Assembly: GCA_036172665.1 (NCBI GenBank)
Contig: JAYKNF010000015.1
Coordinates: 2,108,001 to 2,172,000 of the forward strand
Length of the DNA: 64,000 nucleotides
Source of the DNA: Prosopocoilus inquinatus
Taxonomy: Eukaryota; Arthropoda; Insecta; Coleoptera; Lucanidae
Direction of reading: 5' to 3'
The notes below the pieces were generated by a model, which saw only the letters and a list, made by a program, of their open reading frames with translations, was not told the DNA's origin and ran no database searches. Numbering within the stretch: position 1 is the stretch's first letter; each line of letters opens with the position of its first letter. The position numbers were made by a program, and so were the translations under genes. Of the stretch, positions 52,179 through 61,963 are shown piece after piece.

Positions 52179-52963
52179 CCTGTTTTGTAAGGTTTTATAT
52201 AGAATCCGCTTCCCACTGCTTTTGTTTCCATAGCGCGATTATGTCGCTCTGCCTCTTTCAGTTGCTCTTTCGCAGCTTTTGCATCGTTTACCGCCTTAGC
52301 AATTGCAGCTGCACCGCCGCCGAGCGATCCTATTGCGCCCAAAGCCGCAAATAATGGAATTAAAGGTAAAAACCCTCCTCTCTTAGGAATTGGTATCACT
52401 CTTTGACGTGGAGGTCTTATTTTCTTGTGGTCCTTCTTTAAAACAGCCTGCGCCAATTTCACATTTTCTAACAGACTCTTGTTACCATTACGTGAAATTG
52501 CATGTTGTGCTTTCCTTACAGCTTGTCGAAATGATAATTTACCACCACGCTTCTTCCTTTTACTACGCTTTCTCTTCACTCCGTTTCCCATTCCAAGCTT
52601 TGTCTTAGCTTTCATTAAGGCGGCTACAGATAACGCAGATGCTTTTTCACCAAATCCCGCTTCTGTACTCTTCACTCTTTTCACTGCCGCTTGATACAAT
52701 TTTTTATCTGCTTCGTGACGTTTTTCTAAATCGCTACTTACAGAATATGCGATATCGTGTTGCTTGCAAGCCTCATCCAACGCATTCACACCTCTGTCTC
52801 CTCTTTTAAGTCGAACGTCTAATTTTGTGCCCGGACCGCAGTAATTGTAACCTGGTAAGTGTAACTCTACTGGTAGTTTATTAATTAACGTATTAAGTAA
52901 ACCACGACCTTTTCGTTTTAAGGTGCTTCTCGTAGTGTAATCTGTTTTGACACGACGTCGCAT
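52142..52963 (-). CDS. Phospholipase-A2-like protein with hydrophobic segment
   Basis: 273 residues. LPGYNYCGPGTKLD (about 36-49) is the calcium-binding loop and ALDEACKQHDIAYS (about 61-74) holds the HD catalytic dyad, as in PLA2 domains of parvoviral capsid proteins and some Polintons. A basic Lys/Arg block (about 130-145) and a long glycine/alanine hydrophobic segment (about 196-226) follow. The end is glycine-rich (GSGFYIKPYKTGCGLYL). By analogy it could be a membrane-active minor virion protein helping escape from endosomes. That function is an inference. Confidence 0.85.
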   Translation of the reverse strand: MRRRVKTDYTTRSTLKRKGRGLLNTLINKLPVELHLPGYNYCGPGTKLDVRLKRGDRGVNALDEACKQHDIAYSVSSDLEKRHEADKKLYQAAVKRVKSTEAGFGEKASALSVAALMKAKTKLGMGNGVKRKRSKRKKRGGKLSFRQAVRKAQHAISRNGNKSLLENVKLAQAVLKKDHKKIRPPRQRVIPIPKRGGFLPLIPLFAALGAIGSLGGGAAAIAKAVNDAKAAKEQLKEAERHNRAMETKAVGSGFYIKPYKTGCGLYLRSNPKN

Positions 52964-53175
52964 TTATGGCTTTTCTTTCTAACAGTCAACGATGTTACAT
53001 GTGTACTACTTCAATACTCACTGCTTATCTTTATATAGCGTAAAAATTTCTCTTAATTTTTTGGTTAAGTATCGTTAGTTTATTAAATAAAGGGTCAAAC
53101 AGTGTTCTTAGAAAATTTTATTTATAACTGACAGTGTCATATCTAGAAATATATACATATTAAATCACATAACAT

Positions 53176-54095
53176 TTACATATTAACAGCTTTATGCATA
53201 CTTATATCAAAAATTAATTTACTAATTCCAAACATCATTAATTCATTTGTAATTGCTCCTTTCTCAGATATTTCATTATTGAGAAATGATTTAACATTTG
53301 TCTTCATATCACTTTCCATAACACTCAAGCATGGAATCATGTTGCTGTAGAATGATTTATAGTTCAATTGTTTCAAAACTTCTAAACGATATAATACAAT
53401 ATCACACAATTTCCAGAGTTCCAATAGACCTTTATAAGATATATATAATGTCTCCACTCCTCTTTCTAATTTCAGTATTTTCGTTCCTTCGATGCGTTCG
53501 AAAGACGCCTTTACTGAGCTGATTTTCATTACCGGATAAATAGTTTTCTTCTCAGTAAAATACGACTTCAAAGTGTAGTTATAAGAACAAAATTCTTTCC
53601 ATTCCTCTTCTAAAAACGATATGCTCTGCCTTTTGGAACCCATAATACGTATTATCGGATCAAAAAATGTTTCGGTACACAGTCCGACACAAATCCACTT
53701 CGTACGGCTCTTATTTAGAAAATATACACTTTGAGCTAAAAGTGGCAACTGATCTACGTCAGTCACCTCTCTTGCTTCTGAAATCTCGGAAGGTGCTGTC
53801 TCATTAGTATCACATTGACGAAAATCTTCATCTGTGAAGTAAGGCTGGGAGAGTATTTCAAATTGAAACTCGTTTCGAACTGAGGGCATATTCAAACCGT
53901 GCTCATCCGGCTTTTCTTCTTTTGGTTTGTCAACGTTTTCAGTCAGAAGTCTTTTCTTCTGTACGTCATCAAAAGGATCGTTCACGTGCCTTCTCTTTTG
54001 CTTCAGGAAAAAATCCACTTGTTTAGATGTCACTGTTAAATACAATAAAAATATACAAATTATAAATTATTACAATAAGATGACTTAAACTTACT
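53176..54095 (-). CDS. Polinton protein, unassigned, start codon split by intron
   Basis: About 288 residues. The reading proper begins at 54032. On the minus strand a GTAAGT donor at 54094 and a TTTAACAG acceptor ending at 54033 define a 62-base intron. Joining exon 1 (last base A at 54095) to exon 2 creates the ATG, giving MTSKQVDFFLKQKRR. No other ATG lies close upstream. The N-terminal third is charged and disordered. The C-terminal two thirds are helical, with SFLEEEWKEF and LYISYKGLLELWKLCDIVLYRLEVL. I do not recognise the family; similar large unassigned proteins occur near the ends of other Polintons. Confidence 0.65.
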
Positions 54096-54199
54096 TTTAT
54101 GTATGTAGGTAGGTGATTAACTTAACAACACAACTCACAGTTCTGTAACAACTGAATCTATTCCCAAATGAAGAACCTTATATAACAAGATTTTAGGTG

Positions 54200-54584
54200 G
54201 GGGTCCCTACCTCCTCCAACCTTACGGTCATATTCAAGATAAACCGTTTTTGGATCCTCCGTCAAGTTAAGGTCACGTCAAGGATAGATAATTTTTGGAA
54301 CCCTCCTCTGACCTCGCTTTTAGAGGTAATGATGAGGTCACGTCAATGACATTGAAAATTTTGCAACCTCCTCTGACTTGATCCTTAACCTTGTAGTTAC
54401 ATCGGCACAAAGCAAACTTTAGAACCTCCTCCGATCTTAACCTTGAACCCTCAAGGTCATTTCAAAGTTTCCTCTCGGTTACGTTAGGAACAGGTCGATT
54501 CTGGAACCTCCTCTAATCTTGACCTTGATCGAGGTCACCTCAAGGTCATGGCCTTGAAGTTTAAGGTCATGGTGAGGTCACGTC
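54200..54584. repeat. Right subterminal iterated motif
   Basis: Degenerate copies of ggaacctcctc(c/t)gac and aggtcacgtcaa recur about six times between 54205 and 54584, before the right TIR hairpin. They are diverged versions of the terminal sequence. Confidence 0.65.
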
Positions 54585-54680
54585 AGGAATAGGCCGATTC
54601 TGGAACCTCCTCCGACCTTGACCTTGAACTTTATTGGTCAAGGTCGGAGGAGGTTCCAGAATCGGCCTATTCCTACTACT
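54531..54680. repeat. Polinton right TIR with terminal hairpin
   Basis: Inverted partner of 35715-35864. Perfect 39 bp hairpin arms at 54585-54623 and 54636-54674 with a 12-base loop; followed by the aagaag duplication. Confidence 0.9.
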
Positions 54681-54686
54681 AAGAAG

Positions 54687-55535
54687 TATTGTTAGTATGT
54701 ATAGTGATGACAAAAGAATTTCTGTACTAAATGAACGGAGAAGGGATGCAAAGAGAAAAATCCCTCGACGATTAGCTTTGCTTTACTTTATTTCGGAGCC
54801 CATTTTGAGAAACTATGAGGATCTAAATATCTACTTATATTGGGATGACTGAAGGTAGAGTGACCAAACATCCTCTATTTTTAAAATAATGCAAAATAAG
54901 TCCCAGTACTATTTATTAACCACTGCCACATTATAACATATGGTAAACATAGGTACGGCAGTGTTGAAAATCTTTTTCATCGTGTCCTCTTTTCTTCGGC
55001 TTAGGAATCTGACCGTTTTAATTGAAGGTCTTAAGAAAACTCTAAATTAACAAATTTTTGTAACTCTGCAATTTCGTTATTGGTATTTAGCTAGAATTAG
55101 ACACGCAGGTTTTCTAGATGTTTCATATTTTCTTCTTTGGTACGGGTCTTCTTAAATTGAGGTAATAATTTGAGGAAGACTGTCGATGCATTATAATCAC
55201 TGACATCCCATTAATTTGCGAAATTTTAATGAGTACCTACATTTCGCAAATAGTGTTTTAAAATTCATTTACAATAATATGTGTATCTATTACAAAATAA
55301 ATCGTACTTACTTATATTTAATGACTTTTAACGTAACGCAAGAAATCTTATGTAAATTTCGTAGAGTTAGATTTAATTTCAAAACGTAAAATGTTTTGCA
55401 ATAATTGTCATTCACGACGGACACGGCAGAATTTTGACAAATTCGCGACATTGTCAAATCTCGCCACTCGAATAAATGCGAGCGCTATCATTTATTTTCA
55501 AACGAAATTTTCGAGTGGTCTAGAATAACTTATCT
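54687..55535. other. No gene seen
   Basis: AT-rich flank; no frame or repeat recognised. Confidence 0.4.
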
Positions 55536-55537
55536 AA

Positions 55538-55665
55538 GGCCCGGTCTTATCATCTCTGAGTAACTTTAACCGTTGATTAATTCCTATAGAAACAATTGTT
55601 TCCATAATTGTAACTATGGGAATAAATCAACGATTAAAGTTACTCAGAGATGAAAAGACCAGGCT
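55538..55665. mobile_element. Foldback MITE
   Basis: About 52 bp arms (starting ggcccggtcttatcatctct and its reverse complement with few mismatches) separated by about 24 bases. No ORF and no clear target duplication. Confidence 0.65.
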
Positions 55666-55669
55666 TTCG

Positions 55670-56735
55670 CACTCACATATTACAAATGCGAGCGCAAAAA
55701 TTCACTTGTCAAGAATAGGTCCCCTGATCATGTCCTACTTAATAACTCAATCGGATATATCAGTTTTTGGTTGAAATTAAGTTTAATACAAATATCATTT
55801 AATACGGCCATTCTTTGAAGGAAAAATCATCTTCCATTAATTCTCTTTGGCTGTGAAGAATCGGTTTCAGTTGAAAAACGAAAAATTCAAACTTTGAGCT
55901 TACACTGGAACAATTTTCTTTAATTCCCAATTTTGTGAAGTCACGGGACTTTTTAAGAGGTTTCTCAATTGGAGTTTATAGAAAACTAATACTTAAGAGA
56001 AACTGTTATCTTCTTAAATAGAAAACAATGAATTTTCCAGCCCGAACTTAATAATTATTGTATGATGGAAGTATGATGTATACAGATTTCTACTAAAACT
56101 TAGTACCTCACTCGAAAGACAATAAATGAAAGAAGTTTTTAGAATAATTTGCAAGCTGATTGTATTATCAAATTTTGGAAATAAATCAGAATGAATGTTC
56201 AGGTAGGTTGGATTTTTTTAGAGAAGTATCTTCTCAGCCATTGTATTTCAAATGTATTAAAGCTTTTAACTTAAGTGTTTTATACCGGCTGAAATTTGGT
56301 AAGAAGATTCTTAGTACATGTCTAAGACGGAAATCGATGCGCATCTGTATAATCTCTTCTCCGTCGTACTCACATGGAAAGTTCTTGAACACTTTTCACA
56401 AAAACGACTCTATCCAAATCTCTTGGTTTTTCAACTTTTACTACTCTTATGGCATCTCGAGTGTCCTATGTAAATGATAGGAGACATAACATATTTTGAA
56501 TCTAATCTTAAGAGTTCAACTTTGCAATCGTCTGGCAGCAAATTAAACCCAACTAAGAGGTTTGTCAATTTTTTTTATCGTTCAGAAAAGTATCAAATTT
56601 GATATGTTAAAGTTTCAAAAGGTATACTTCACTTTAACCTAGCTATTTATTTTTTTTTTTGAAATTTTAAAATTAAAAAAAAATTTTGTAGTTAACTACT
56701 AGCGCCAGATCATCAATTTCTGTGGCAGCTATGAA
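55670..56735. other. No gene seen
   Basis: AT-rich; only the LINE tail borders it on the right. Confidence 0.4.
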
Positions 56736-56737
56736 TC

Positions 56738-58450
56738 AAGTATTATTATTATTATTATTATTATTGTATCATGCTCAACAGCCAAATAGCCAGTTACTTG
56801 GGCATCTGTTTATTGCATTTCTAAATTGTCGAAGTGTTAGTTTGATCAGGTTATTAACCGTCGTCATGTTTAAATCAACTAGATCAACGATTTGATTAAA
56901 GTGATATGTCATATTATGTAATGGAGATCTCTTTATGTAGTTCGAACGAGCTTTCAGACATGTAAATGTGGATTATTGCCTCGTATACAGCGGCACTCTA
57001 AAGTTTAATTGGCCCAACATACGTGTATCATTTATAGTTCTATTCATTAATTTAAAGAGGTGAACAGCGGAGACTATTCTACATACTTCAAGACTGTCAA
57101 TTTCAAACATGTGACATAGATCGGACAGTGATATCTCTTCAGGATTTACACCAATTTGTCTATAGTAAAGATATTTAAAAAAAAATTTTACGTTTTACAC
57201 CATTTCTTTTTGATATTTATAAATTGGAAACCAAATTATAGAACCGTTCTCCAAGATAGATCTAACCACAGCGAAATATAATATTTTTATTACTTTTAAA
57301 TCAGTGAAATCATGACTATTGCGGATAACAAAAGCGAACAATAAATTGGCACACTCTAAAACATTAAAGTCATTTATAAAAATGAAGAACAGGAGAGGAC
57401 CCAAATTAGACCCCTGTGGTACTCCCGAAGTTGGAAAATATGATTTAGAATTAACACGCCGAAAAATTACAGTAGATTTCCTTTAACATAAATAAGAACT
57501 AATAAACTCAACTAGGACAGAAGATAAACCTATTGAAGACAATTTATGCAGTGATAGTTTGTGATGAACTCTATCGAAGGCCTTCTCAAAGTCACTTTGG
57601 TCTGGGACAGCCACACGGAATACCTTTTATCATTGTAACTAATTTTAAATTATGCACCTATATCACAGGTAAGTAATAGCGAAAACAGATTTTCAAAATC
57701 TGCATTAATATAGGCGCCACCGAATACGCACTATTGGCCCACTCTGTATAATGTAATAAGTACTATTAGCTTTCCAGGTCTAATCTGCAATTTACACCCC
57801 ACAATATCAACTAAAGGAACACTTTGTCTTATCGGGGAGAAGTCAATTACTGTAATCAGAAATTTATTTTTTATTGCAATTAGACACCCACCACCTCCAG
57901 ACCTACCTGTTGACTCAAAATCTCTGTCACACCTAAGGATAAAATAATCAGTAGAAATAAACTCAGATGAAAAATAAATTCTCAACTGTAAAAACTACTT
58001 CAAATTCACCTAATGATATATTGTATGTAAATTCAGATGTCTTATTTTTTATACTTCTGATGTTTTGAAAATAACAATTAAGATTATAAATTTCTGATTT
58101 GCTGTGCAGGTTTTCGGTTTCATCCAACGTTATGTTACTACCACCATTAGCTGCAGTGTCCTCCGGAAGTAAAATGCAATTACTCCTATTAATCAATTCG
58201 GCTTTACAGTTAAACTGATACCTCTGCATAAAAAATCATTGTTTGCTTTCTTCTGAACATTCATACAATTGTTAACAGCTTTATCTGGGGAGAGAAAGTT
58301 ATTTTTATCATGTAATATGGTAAAACCATCAGAGGTAACTCTAGAGGTTAATTCAATTACTTTAAAGATAGCCCTGGCTGAATTTAATTTACATATTGCT
58401 ATATTATTTTAGTTGAAGGTTTCATTTTGATTGCGTTAAATAAGTTTTAC
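56738..58450 (-). pseudogene. LINE ORF2 (EN-RT) remnant with ATT tail
   Basis: Read leftward. Endonuclease start NCYFQNIRSIKNKT at about 58080-58040, then RCDRDFESTGRSGGGGCLIAI at about 57925-57870. There is a gap near 57720 where most of EN and the RT fingers are missing. RT follows with DFEKAFDRVHHKLS (about 57590-57550) and GVPQGSNLGPLLFFIFINDF (about 57425-57370), and a C-terminal part up to LNFRVPLYTRQ at about 56990. A (TAA)n run, seen as ATT on the plus strand at 56738-56766, marks the 3' tail. Dead copy. ORF1-like sequence lies upstream on the same strand at 59.6-60.8 kb. Confidence 0.8.
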
Positions 58451-59580
58451 TTACATTTTGGGAATGAATTATTATGATTTAGCATCAAAATTTTGTTTCA
58501 AGTCAGTGTAACTTTCGTGTACCAAGGGAGAATTGTAATTCCAAGGTATTTCGCCTCAAATACTGCTTACACTAAAACACAAATTTTGTTCCATGAATTA
58601 AATGATATGGGTTACGACAAAACCATTGAACCGCAACCTAAAGTCAGTCTTGAAGCTTCTACGATGTAACAAAGAACTGCAGGACTTTGCTCATATGAAG
58701 GCATCTCTTAAGCCTAGCAAAAGGTGAACACATCGTAAGCCAAAATGATCATTTTCGGGCAAGAAGTCTTCAAGCATCACGACAACAAGAAACACATTCG
58801 GGGTAACAAAATAAAATATGTACGGAGGTTTTTGTTTGATATCTGTAAAGGGAATTCATTTAGGAACATTTTAAAACATTACGTAAGTCGGTAGCAACAG
58901 TAATAAGGAAGTAGTTTTTTTTTGTGAAAAGCAATAAAACTCATTTAACAAAAAAGTGTTTACTAGAAATTGGGAATGACGCGCTGTAAGGATGGTCAGA
59001 AAATGAGAGGGAAGTGTTTTTCTTGTATGACCTATATAAGGGGATGGAGCGATTATCAAAAGGAAGTGATGAAAATACCAGCAAACAATCTGTGTCGGGT
59101 ATTATCAAAAAAGGGATCAAAATACCAGCAAACAATCGCGTCGGGTATTATCGAAAAAAGTCAGTTAAAAACGGAGGTACAGTGTCGAAGTTACTATTGA
59201 ATTAACTTATGAACAAGTGCGCGCGTGTACATTATTAATAAAGTGGGACAAAAGATGAACAAAATTATTAACATAACATTTAAAGGAAAGCTAACGTATC
59301 AGTATCACAAAAATAAATATCAAACAATTAATAACTCCATTGCAGGAACCCGTTTAATCTAAAGAAATACATTTCATTTATTGTTGCAAAATCAAAAATT
59401 TGTTAAATAAACCCATAGAAGAAAATAAACGATTTAATTTGTTCTGAATTTCATTCAAAATTATAATTGAGCTTTTATTTATAACAATTAGAAAAGAACC
59501 CAAAAGATTGTTGTAAACAACAAACAAAAAGGTCCCGACCCTGGACCTATAAGAGTTTCCTGTTAACAAAAATTTATATG
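58450..59580. repeat. Spacer with short tandem repeat
   Basis: No coding sequence. At 59054-59160 a unit of about 47-49 bp (tatcaaaa..ggatcaaaataccagcaaacaatc..gtcgggtat) occurs about 2.2 times. Confidence 0.5.
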
Positions 59581-59585
59581 AATTA

Positions 59586-60831
59586 TTATAAACAAAAATT
59601 GTTGTACGAAAAAAAAAACAATAACGTAGCAATATGTGTATAAAAGCTATTGCGACAATAAATTAAATCGACATAGAAAAGAGGGATATGTTTACAATTT
59701 CTTATTTTTTGTGTAAAACGAAGTTTATAATTGAATACAAGTTTTCTATTGATTAAATTGTTTTCTGATAGTACGGGCACTGAACTTTTAATAACATATG
59801 TATTAGCAACTAAACGTAGTTTGTTCAATAAAGAATGCATTTTTGGGTATTGCTTATTATTAAAATCATTGCTTCCAGCAGATATAATTATATAATCCTC
59901 TTTACCAAAATTTTTACTTAAATTTGGAATGTTAGCTACGACTTTTTCAAATTTAGCGTGTGATTTAATGATGAATTCCACTATAAAAGCTTATAATTGA
60001 ATACAAGTTTTCTATTGATTAAATTGTTTTCTGATAGTACGGGCACTGAACTTATAATAACATTTGTATTAGCAACTAAACGTAGTTTGTTCAATAAAGA
60101 ATGCATTTTTGGGTATTGCTTATTATTAAAACCATTGCTTCCAGCAGATATAATTATATAATCCTCTTTACCAAAATTTTTACTTAAATTTGGAATGTCA
60201 GCTACGACTTCTTCAAATTTAGCGTGCGATTTAATGATGGATTCCACTATAAAAGCTTCACAACATAAATCCGCAGTCTATTTATAAATAATTTACCGAA
60301 CTCATCTGCAACCACCAGGATTCTATGTCTATTACTAGTACGTTTAACAATATTAATTTCAGTATTAGTGAGAATCTTATCTAACAATACGGAATATGTC
60401 TTCAGACTGGAGAACGTTAATGAGAAGATTTTGTATATTTTCTTTAATATTCTTCCCTTCAATATTAGTATTTACTGCAGAGTCACGATAGCATTTTGGA
60501 CTCAAGAGAAGACAGGGGATTTTAAATACAGTCATTAATATTATTATCATCACTTTCAGTATTCATGACAATGTCACGATAAAATTTTGTGTTTAAAAAA
60601 GTTTGTGTCAACGTCAGATTTCATCAAAGCTTGTACACTAACAGTAAGTTCATCTTTTAGAGAATTTACTAGAGACGTCAATTCGATCATTTTAGATTCT
60701 TCGAGTAATTCTTTTAATGTGCTTTCCATTTGAAAAGCTTCCTTGCGGAATTCCTCTAACTCACAATTCAAATTACTAATATGTTTACTTTTTAGTAAAA
60801 CATCTAATGTTCGACCGAAACCGATTTTCAC
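59586..60831 (-). pseudogene. LINE ORF1 with esterase-like domain, internally duplicated
   Basis: Read leftward from 60831. First comes a coiled-coil part (CELEEFRKEAFQMESTLKELLEES), then a damaged oxyanion/nucleophile-like block (HRILVVADEFGK). Next is the second block YIIISAGSNDFNNKQYP, which matches the GxND block of SGNH esterases found in ORF1 of some CR1/L2-type LINEs. A tandem duplication with a 267-base period (59724-59990 and 59991-60257) repeats the second half. Stops separate the pieces. It probably belongs to the same LINE as 56738-58450. A hAT-like element has inserted in its 5' part. Confidence 0.6.
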
Positions 60832-61638
60832 GCCGAAGCCGAAACCGAAGCCGAATTTCGGCCAATGTCTCAGTTTCAGCCGAAACAGAAACCGAAACCG
60901 AATCTTATTCGAAAGAAGTCAGAGATAGTTTTACTAAAGTCTAAATTAATAGTTTTATTTATTAATAACTCAAATTAAATAAATTAATATTGTAAGACAG
61001 AAACAAAAACTATTTTAGTTAGTTTTATTTATTAATAACTGAAATCAAACAAACTTAGAAACAAAAACAATTTAAAATTTTCGTCTCTATCATATTTAAC
61101 AAAAGTCAAAAGAGATTTTTTTTTCAGCTATAGCTCGTAAACAAAATTCATATGTGTATTGTATTAAAATTGAATTTAGGACAGAATCAGAAACTTTGGT
61201 ATTTTAGAGATTTCACGTCCTGTAAATCAAATTCACTTTGATTTTGATTAATTTGAAATTTTGTGGTAAAGATTGCGTTAATATTACGGTCTGCCTTTTC
61301 AAATTGGGGAATTTTGAATCAGCTTTTGAATTGGGATCGGTCACATTTCAAATATGCGGTCAAATATGAGTTAATACAGCTTTAATTCACTGTCAAAATT
61401 GGAATTTACACTGTTAAAATTGACATTTACACTGTTAAAACTGAGTATCATTTTATGTGATATCCAAAAATTAATCAAGTTTGAGATTAATATGCAATTA
61501 AAGCAGAAAAAAGAAAATAAATGTAGTTTCGGTTGTTCGGCTGTTTTTTGGCCGAAACCGAAAGTTTGACGGAACCACGAAATTATAGCCGAAACCGGCT
61601 GAAACCGAAACCGAAATCGAATATTCGGTCGGACATTA
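60805..61638. mobile_element. hAT-like non-autonomous element, 8 bp target duplication
   Basis: Inverted ends taatgttcgaccgaa and ttcggtcggacatta (one mismatch) are flanked by the perfect 8-mer aaaacatc on both sides (60797-60804 and 61639-61646). Both subterminal regions contain iterated gccgaaaccgaaa words. The interior is AT-rich with no ORF. An 8 bp duplication is typical of hAT. Confidence 0.75.
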
Positions 61639-61654
61639 AAAACATCATAATATT

Positions 61655-61865
61655 TAGTCTAACCAGGAAAACATAAATGTTAAACTTTTATACTCTCTGA
61701 GTATTTTTAGATAAACGCTAGTATGGTGCGTATTTCTAAGGAAAACACAAAAATTAAAATATCTCAGAAACTATTACATTTTTTATAATGCATATTATGG
61801 TCCAATCAATTGCAAATGAGCTCTATTAACACGCCCTCAATACGTCGAGTTACCAGCCATCCTGT
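61655..61865 (-). repeat. Empty-site copy of the repeat at 33.4/34.9 kb
   Basis: On the minus strand this reads continuously through the position where the 33.5 kb transposon is inserted, with a single TA at the junction (around 61790). Flanking similarity extends about 75-130 bases on each side. Confidence 0.75.
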
Positions 61866-61963
61866 ATAAAGTTTCATTTTGGACTCGTCCCTCTAAGTTG
61901 GTAAAATATATTCAAAATATTGGTACTTTTTTTGCAAGCCTGTAAATTAACCAGGCTGCTTAA

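Larger units (their letters stand above)
35715..54680. mobile_element. Polinton/Maverick element
   Basis: An element of 18,966 bp flanked by the perfect 6 bp duplication aagaag (35709-35714 and 54681-54686), the size known for Polintons. Ends are AG...CT with TIRs of about 150 bp. It encodes the diagnostic set: protein-primed family B DNA polymerase, retroviral-like integrase, FtsK/HerA-type packaging ATPase, adenain-like cysteine protease, double-jelly-roll major capsid and minor capsid proteins. It also encodes a phospholipase-A2-like protein and several unassigned proteins. The polymerase alone is on the plus strand; the others are on the minus strand. Apart from one stop in the polymerase, the ORFs look intact, so the insertion is young. 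Confidence 0.97.
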
